A program made the position numbers and the translations under genes. A stretch of DNA of 64,000 nt from Thauera aromatica_A. GTDB lineage: Bacteria; Pseudomonadota; Gammaproteobacteria; Burkholderiales; Rhodocyclaceae. The stretch lies in the NCBI RefSeq assembly GCF_023093595.1, contig NZ_JALLIK010000105.1, positions 62,001 through 126,000 of the forward strand, read 5' to 3'. Numbering within the stretch: the first letter of the stretch is position 1; each line of letters starts with the position of its first letter. The notes beneath the pieces are model-generated. The model saw only the letters and a program-made list of their open reading frames with translations, was not told the DNA's origin and made no database searches. Below, piece by piece: positions 62,520 through 64,000 of the stretch.

Positions 62520-62560
62520 CGGGCGGCAAGCCCGGCCACGAAAGCCGGGCTTGCCGCCCG
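62520..62560. terminator. Terminator hairpin between rhlE and pntB
   Basis: A perfect 17-bp GC-rich stem (62520-62536 with 62544-62560) with a 7-base loop lies between the two convergent stops. There is no long T-run, so it probably works in both directions with partial efficiency. Confidence 0.7.
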
Positions 62561-62603
62561 AGGTCCGATGCGGCCGCACTCCTCCCGGAGCGCGGCCGCC
62601 GGG

Positions 62604-63983
<1,380 letters not shown>

Positions 63984-64000
63984 TGCGCGCCTCCTTGCTT

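Overview
The window looks like a chromosomal segment of a denitrifying, aromatic-degrading betaproteobacterium of the Azoarcus/Aromatoleum/Thauera group. Grounds for this are the very high GC content, betaproteobacterial housekeeping neighbours (ispB followed by tRNA-Pro, recCBD, pntB, rhlE, rlmM), an NnrS protein, and a gene order that I recognise as the indoleacetate (iaa) cluster of Azoarcus evansii/Aromatoleum aromaticum. Genus and pathway names rest on recall and motif reading; no search was run.

Layout. (1) 1-16639, plus strand: the end of a GntR/FCD regulator, then a tightly overlapping operon for indoleacetate breakdown: thiolase, acyl-CoA ligase, two hydantoinase/oxoprolinase-type subunits, acyl-CoA dehydrogenase, B12-dependent mutase (two subunits), three-subunit molybdenum hydroxylase, class III CoA-transferase and a periplasmic binding protein. 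(2) 16926-18149: nnrS. (3) 18146-21752, minus strand: a cofactor-service operon with a MeaB GTPase fused to an XdhC/CoxI domain, a second XdhC-family protein, and a molybdopterin-binding/MobA-like fusion. (4) 22031-30124: 2-aminobenzoyl-CoA monooxygenase/reductase and its accessory operon (RidA, flavin oxidoreductase, hydroxyacyl-CoA dehydrogenase/hydratase fusion, small unknown proteins). (5) 30249-40170: recD, recB, recC. (6) 40358-43239: cytochrome b561, two YceI proteins, a tRNA-like relic, a glutathionyl-hydroquinone reductase. (7) 43423-55750, minus strand: a visibly less GC-rich island with one long operon: binding protein, Cache-HAMP-PP2C-HATPase protein, STAS protein, pseudo-ATPase/acyltransferase, HisC-like aminotransferase, acyltransferase, frameshifted molybdenum hydroxylase, its 2Fe-2S and FAD subunits, and an MFS transporter. 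(8) 55925-63983: terminator, tRNA-Pro(CGG), ispB, an orphan solute-binding protein, an aldo/keto reductase, rlmM, rhlE, pntB.

How it fits together. The iaa operon should convert indoleacetate to 2-aminobenzoyl-CoA without a separate anthranilate-CoA ligase. The block-4 monooxygenase/reductase is the known consumer of that thioester, so blocks 1 and 4 read as one route. Block 3 supplies what the route needs: reactivation of the B12 mutase and maturation of molybdenum hydroxylases. A shared GTATAC-type site precedes both the cofactor operon and the block-4 operon, which suggests co-regulation. The most system-like unknown is block 7: a partner-switching module (phosphatase, kinase domain, STAS protein and a degenerate ATPase) joined to amino-group and acyl-transfer enzymes and a molybdenum hydroxylase. 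A perfect FNR-type box lies in its promoter region.
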